Shown: positions 8,101-10,558 of the stretch, in pieces
How the letters are laid out: the number at the start of each line of letters is the position of its first letter
Numbering within the stretch: position 1 is the stretch's first letter
Origin: an uncultured Pseudomonadota bacterium
Lineage (GTDB): Bacteria > Pseudomonadota > Gammaproteobacteria > Steroidobacterales > Steroidobacteraceae
Assembly (NCBI GenBank): GCA_903890265.1
Contig: CAITAM010000472.1
Coordinates: 1 to 10,558, forward strand
Direction of reading: 5' to 3'
DNA length: 10,558 bases
Position numbers and translations under genes: made by a program
The notes under the pieces: generated by a model
Told to the model about the DNA's origin: nothing
Seen by the model: only the letters and a program-made list of their open reading frames with translations
The model's database searches: none

Positions 8101-9402
8101 ATGCCGCAGTATCCGTCCACCACCGCGTCGCTCGTGCGGCGCGTCGCTCCGCCGCTCCTCAGCACGGCGTTGAGTTCCATCGCGACGGGACTGCTGACGC
8201 TGCTGCCGCTGCGGTACACGTCGGCCGGCATGTCCGAAGGCGCGATCGGTCTCCTCGCGACCGCGGAGGCGGCCGGATTCATGCTGGGCTGCCTGCACGT
8301 CCATCGGCTGATCGCGCCCGTCGGGCAGGTCCGTGCGTACTCGGCCTTTGCCGCGCTCAAGGCCGCGCTGGTGCTGGTCATGGTTTTCTCGACGACGCTG
8401 CTGCCGCTCGCTGCACTGCGATTCCTGCTGGGCTTCAACGCCGCGGGTCTTGCGGTGGTGGTCGAGAGCTGGCTGAACGCGCTGGTCCCCAATCACCAGC
8501 GCGGCCGCATCCTGACGGTCTACCTGCTCGTGATCGGTGCCTTCTACGGCGTCGGCCAGCTGATGGCGCGCCGCCTCGATCTCGCCGGCCCGGACCTGCT
8601 CATCATCGCGGGCCTCGCGACGGCGCTCGCGCTGGTGCCGGTCGCCGTCATCGACGTGGTCGGACCGCCGCCCAACCCGCCGGTCAAGATGCAGCTGACC
8701 AAGGCGCTGGTGACCTCGCCCGCGAGCGTGCTCGCGTGCCTGCTGACGGGCCTCGTCGGGACGGCATTCACCACCCTCGCGCCGCTCTACAGTCACCAGA
8801 TCGGGATCGACCAGGACCGGACGATTCTCCTCATGGTGTGTATCTCGGTCGGCAGCCTGCTGCTGCAATGGCCGATCGGCTTCCTGTCGGACAAGGTCGA
8901 CCGCCTGCACGCGCTCATCTTCCTCGGTGCGATGGTCACCCTGACCGCGGCCGCCTTGTTCGTCGCACCGGCACCACCGCGATTCGCGCTGCTGGCCGTG
9001 CTCTTCATCGGCTTTGGCGGCTTCGTCGAGAGCCTCTACGCCGTTGGTGTCGCGCACGCCAACGATCGCGCGGACTCGGCCGACTACGTGTCACTGTCCT
9101 CCACGCTGCTGCTCGTGTGGGCCCTCGGCGGGTCGCTCGGGCCGACGATCGGCGCGCTCGCGATGGAATACCGGGGTCCCGCTGCCTTCTTCGTGTACGC
9201 GATGGCCCTCGCGGTGCCCTTCACGCTCTTTGCGCTCTGGCGCCTGCGCCGCCGGCGGGAGGAGCGGTCGACCGAAACGCACGAGGACTTCCTCGCCTAC
9301 CCGCAAACGTCGCCGGAAATTTACTCGTGGCTGCCGTACCATCCGGATTCGGGCAAGGCAAAGCCGGCAGACGGGCCGCCGGCGACGAAGGCGCCGGACT
9401 GA
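8101..9402 (+). CDS. MFS transporter, YcaD-like
   Basis: This 433-residue inner-membrane permease of the major facilitator superfamily moves a small solute by uniport or with protons; the substrate is unknown. About 12 hydrophobic segments are visible: the N-terminal six fall between residues 15 and 187, then a loop (PPPNPPVKMQLTK), then six more to about 380, followed by an RLRRRR positive cluster and a soluble tail of about 50 residues. VESWLNALVPNHQRGR (121-136) is the pattern I associate with the YcaD-like group, and GFLSDKVDR (260-268) is the MFS loop between TM8 and TM9. The ATG at 8101 gives a normal MFS N-terminus but a poor ribosome-binding site; a TTG at 8017 would add a Pro/Ala-rich leader and looks wrong. 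The BetI-like gene follows 42 bp later on the same strand, so a link to methylated amines is possible but unproven. Confidence 0.88.
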   Translation: MPQYPSTTASLVRRVAPPLLSTALSSIATGLLTLLPLRYTSAGMSEGAIGLLATAEAAGFMLGCLHVHRLIAPVGQVRAYSAFAALKAALVLVMVFSTTLLPLAALRFLLGFNAAGLAVVVESWLNALVPNHQRGRILTVYLLVIGAFYGVGQLMARRLDLAGPDLLIIAGLATALALVPVAVIDVVGPPPNPPVKMQLTKALVTSPASVLACLLTGLVGTAFTTLAPLYSHQIGIDQDRTILLMVCISVGSLLLQWPIGFLSDKVDRLHALIFLGAMVTLTAAALFVAPAPPRFALLAVLFIGFGGFVESLYAVGVAHANDRADSADYVSLSSTLLLVWALGGSLGPTIGALAMEYRGPAAFFVYAMALAVPFTLFALWRLRRRREERSTETHEDFLAYPQTSPEIYSWLPYHPDSGKAKPADGPPATKAPD

Positions 9403-9426
9403 AGCGGCGACGTCCGCCCGCCGCGC

Positions 9427-9434
9427 GGAGGGGG
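9427..9434 (+). promoter_or_regulatory. Ribosome-binding site for the BetI-like regulator
   Basis: GGAGGGGG lies 10 bases before the GTG at 9445 and is the reason that codon is preferred to the in-frame GTG at 9454. Confidence 0.65.
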
Positions 9435-9444
9435 TACCGGTGCC

Positions 9445-10107
9445 GTGGGTGTCGTGAAAGCCGAACCAAAGTTTCGCCGTGAAGCGCCCGAAGTACGGCG
9501 CGAGTCCCTCATCGAGGCCACGCTGCAGTGTCTGCGCGAGTACGGCCACGACGGGGTCTCGGTGCGCCGCATCAGCGCGCAGGCCGGCGTGTCCGTGGGC
9601 CTCATCAGTCACCACTTTCCGGGTAAGGCGAGCCTCGTCGCCGCGGCCTACGACGCGCTCGCCACCTCGCTCCTGAAGTCGATCCGGCAGCACGCGTTTG
9701 ACGGTGACGCGGATCCCCGCCAGCGGCTGCACAGGTTCTTCGTCGCCTCCTTCGCACCGGACAAGATCGATCCGCAGCTCTTCCAGGTGTGGCTCGTGTT
9801 CTGGAGCATGGTGGCCCACTCGGCGGACATGATCCGGGTGCACGAACGCACCAACAGCGAGTACCGCGCCGTGGTCGAGGGGCTGCTGCGGGAACTGCAC
9901 GACGTGGCCGACATTCCGGACTTTGACCTGCGACTCGCGGCGGTCGGCCTGTCCGCGCTGCTCGACGGCTTCTGGATCGAGTCCAGCCTGCGCACCAAGG
10001 CGTTTGACGCGAACGAGGCGATCGCGATCTGTGATGACTGGGTCGCCGCGCTGTGTGCCGGCAGCTTCACGCGCCTGCGCCGCGGCAGCGGGACGGCCGG
10101 CGGCTGA
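9445..10107 (+). CDS. TetR-family transcriptional repressor, BetI-like
   Basis: This 220-residue DNA-binding repressor shares its layout with BetI, the choline-responsive repressor of the glycine betaine genes. The N-terminal helix-turn-helix covers about residues 38-61 (VSVRRISAQAGVS, then VGLISHHFPGKASL), close to BetI's AGVSTGIISHYF. The C-terminal ligand domain has the family's FxVWLVFWSMVAHS (113-126) in the place of BetI's AWLAFWASSMHQP, and LSALLDGFWIESSL (169-182) in the place of AALIDGLWLRAAL. The start is GTG at 9445 with a strong GGAGGGGG 10 bp upstream. It follows the MFS gene by 42 bp and is likely co-transcribed. Likely targets are its own operon, the divergent dehydrogenase gene or the soxA cluster. 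The inducer is unknown; it is not called betI because no betA/betB genes are in view. Confidence 0.9.
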   Translation: MGVVKAEPKFRREAPEVRRESLIEATLQCLREYGHDGVSVRRISAQAGVSVGLISHHFPGKASLVAAAYDALATSLLKSIRQHAFDGDADPRQRLHRFFVASFAPDKIDPQLFQVWLVFWSMVAHSADMIRVHERTNSEYRAVVEGLLRELHDVADIPDFDLRLAAVGLSALLDGFWIESSLRTKAFDANEAIAICDDWVAALCAGSFTRLRRGSGTAGG

Positions 10108-10119
10108 CGAACGCCCCTC

Positions 10120-10135
10120 GGCGCCGCACCGCGCC
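10120..10135 (+). terminator. Weak hairpin after the BetI-like gene
   Basis: GGCGC (10120-10124) pairs with GCGCC (10131-10135) around a 6-base loop, 12 bp after the stop codon. The stem is short with no T-run, so it is only a possible terminator. Confidence 0.2.
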
Positions 10136-10165
10136 TTGACGCTGCGGCAACGCTTGTAATACAAC
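10136..10165 (+). promoter_or_regulatory. Candidate promoter for the exported hydrolase gene
   Basis: TTGACG (10136-10141, five of six -35 bases) is followed after 18 bp by TACAAC (10160-10165, four of six -10 bases), about 80 bp upstream of the ATG at 10247. The local drop in GC content supports a promoter. Confidence 0.45.
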
Positions 10166-10167
10166 CG
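10151..10167. promoter_or_regulatory. Palindrome overlapping the -10: candidate repressor operator
   Basis: TTGTAATACAA (10154-10164) is a perfect odd palindrome centred on one A, and the flanking CGC/CCG add two more pairs after one mismatch. It covers the start of the candidate -10, the usual place for a repressor site, 47 bp after the stop of a TetR-family gene. Confidence 0.4.
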
Positions 10168-10174
10168 TTCAATA

Positions 10175-10201
10175 GCGTCGCCACCGCAGATACTGCGACG
10201 C
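10175..10201 (+). repeat. Small hairpin in the hydrolase leader
   Basis: GCGTCGC (10175-10181) pairs with GCGACGC (10195-10201). Inside it, CGCAG (10185-10189) and CTGCG (10193-10197) form an alternative stem. It would lie at the very start of a transcript from the promoter just upstream. Its function is unknown. Confidence 0.3.
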
Positions 10202-10246
10202 AGCAAGACGCGAGGGGCGTCGGCTGCCGCCGCACAGGTTTTCTCC

Positions 10247-10558
10247 ATGCGCCATGACCCGCGCCCCGGACAACGGATGTCCCGACCACCCACCGTGACG
10301 GTGCGGCTGTGGCTGGCGCTGACCGGCATGGCACTGGCGTCCGTGGCCGCCGCCGCCGTGCCGCCCGTGCACACCGTCGGCGAGGCGTCCCTGAGCCTGT
10401 GCGGGCCGGGTCCGCGGTACTGCGGGACGGTCACGCGGGCACTCGACCCCACCGGCGCCGTACCGGGGCGGCTCGCGATCGGCTTCGAGTATTACCCGCA
10501 TCGCTCGAGCGGCGCCCGGCGCGGCGTCCTGGTCGCGACCGAGGGCGGTCCGGGGTTC
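10247..10558 (+). CDS. Exported alpha/beta-fold hydrolase (3' end outside window)
   Basis: The frame is open from the ATG at 10247 to the right edge (104 codons). It carries a secretion signal with Arg residues followed by LWLALTGMALASVAAAAV, so the product is probably periplasmic or secreted. A second in-frame ATG at 10277 (MSRPPTVTVRLW) would give a tidier signal peptide and could be the real start; a modest AGG lies 8 bp before the first one. After the signal come two cysteines (SLCGPGPRYCGTV), a PLDY-like LDPTGAVPGRLAIGFEYYPH, and VLVATEGGPGF at the edge. EGGPGF is the oxyanion-loop GGPG of S33 tripeptidyl aminopeptidase/proline iminopeptidase-type hydrolases. The nucleophile and the rest of the triad are beyond the window, so only the fold family can be assigned. 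Confidence 0.7.
   Translation, partial: MRHDPRPGQRMSRPPTVTVRLWLALTGMALASVAAAAVPPVHTVGEASLSLCGPGPRYCGTVTRALDPTGAVPGRLAIGFEYYPHRSSGARRGVLVATEGGPGF

Larger units (their letters stand above)
10111..10220. repeat. 10-bp inverted repeat bracketing the 10108-10246 intergenic region
   Basis: ACGCCCCTCG (10111-10120) is matched by its exact reverse complement at 10211-10220, 90 bp apart, enclosing the promoter-like segment. It is perfect over 10 bp but does not extend, and may be chance in such GC-rich DNA. Confidence 0.3.

Noticed and set aside
7879..9057. 392-codon minus-strand frame opposite the MFS gene
   Set aside because: It is rich in Arg, Glu, Gln and Asp without recognisable motifs. The plus strand encodes a clear membrane transporter over the same bases.
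9091..10452. 453-codon minus-strand frame opposite the end of the MFS gene and the BetI-like gene
   Set aside because: It spans two convincing plus-strand genes and an intergenic region and resembles no family.

Overview
The window is GC-rich bacterial chromosome with almost every base in a gene. Protein similarity points to a proteobacterium, most likely a gammaproteobacterium: a glutathione-dependent formaldehyde pathway, a BetI-type TetR regulator, a class I aromatic/aspartate-type aminotransferase and a WXXGXW-repeat lipoprotein. The species cannot be named from the sequence alone, and no mobile element, tRNA, rRNA or CRISPR array was seen.

Layout. (1) 1-3179, plus strand: the 3' nine-tenths of a heterotetrameric sarcosine oxidase alpha subunit gene (soxA-like, cut by the left edge), then a short gamma-subunit-like gene overlapping it by ATGA. 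(2) 3244-3272: a strong hairpin between convergent genes. (3) 3279-7858, minus strand: four co-directional genes. In transcription order they are S-(hydroxymethyl)glutathione dehydrogenase, S-formylglutathione hydrolase (stop and start overlap as TGATG), a class I aminotransferase 46 bp further on, and after a 173-bp gap a low-complexity WXXGXW-repeat lipoprotein. (4) 7859-8100: a divergent control region with a plausible promoter for the dehydrogenase, repeated GACGAGCG elements and a GC-rich hairpin. (5) 8101-10107, plus strand: a YcaD-like MFS transporter and a BetI-like TetR repressor. (6) 10136-10558: a promoter-like region with a palindrome, then the start of an exported alpha/beta hydrolase cut by the right edge.

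How it fits together. Sarcosine oxidase demethylates sarcosine, the last methyl-removal step of choline and glycine betaine breakdown. It yields glycine, H2O2 and a one-carbon unit that becomes formaldehyde when tetrahydrofolate is not available. The dehydrogenase and hydrolase turn glutathione-bound formaldehyde into formate and glutathione. A BetI-type regulator nearby fits the same theme, so the block reads as methylated-amine catabolism plus disposal of its toxic by-product. The roles of the aminotransferase, transporter, lipoprotein and hydrolase in this are inference only.

Most of the window is recognisable metabolism. The less ordinary parts are the small divergent SoxG, the repeat-built lipoprotein with an Asn/Thr tract and a Glu-His tail, and the candidate operators at 7895-8001 and 10151-10167. 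No clearly new biological system was found.
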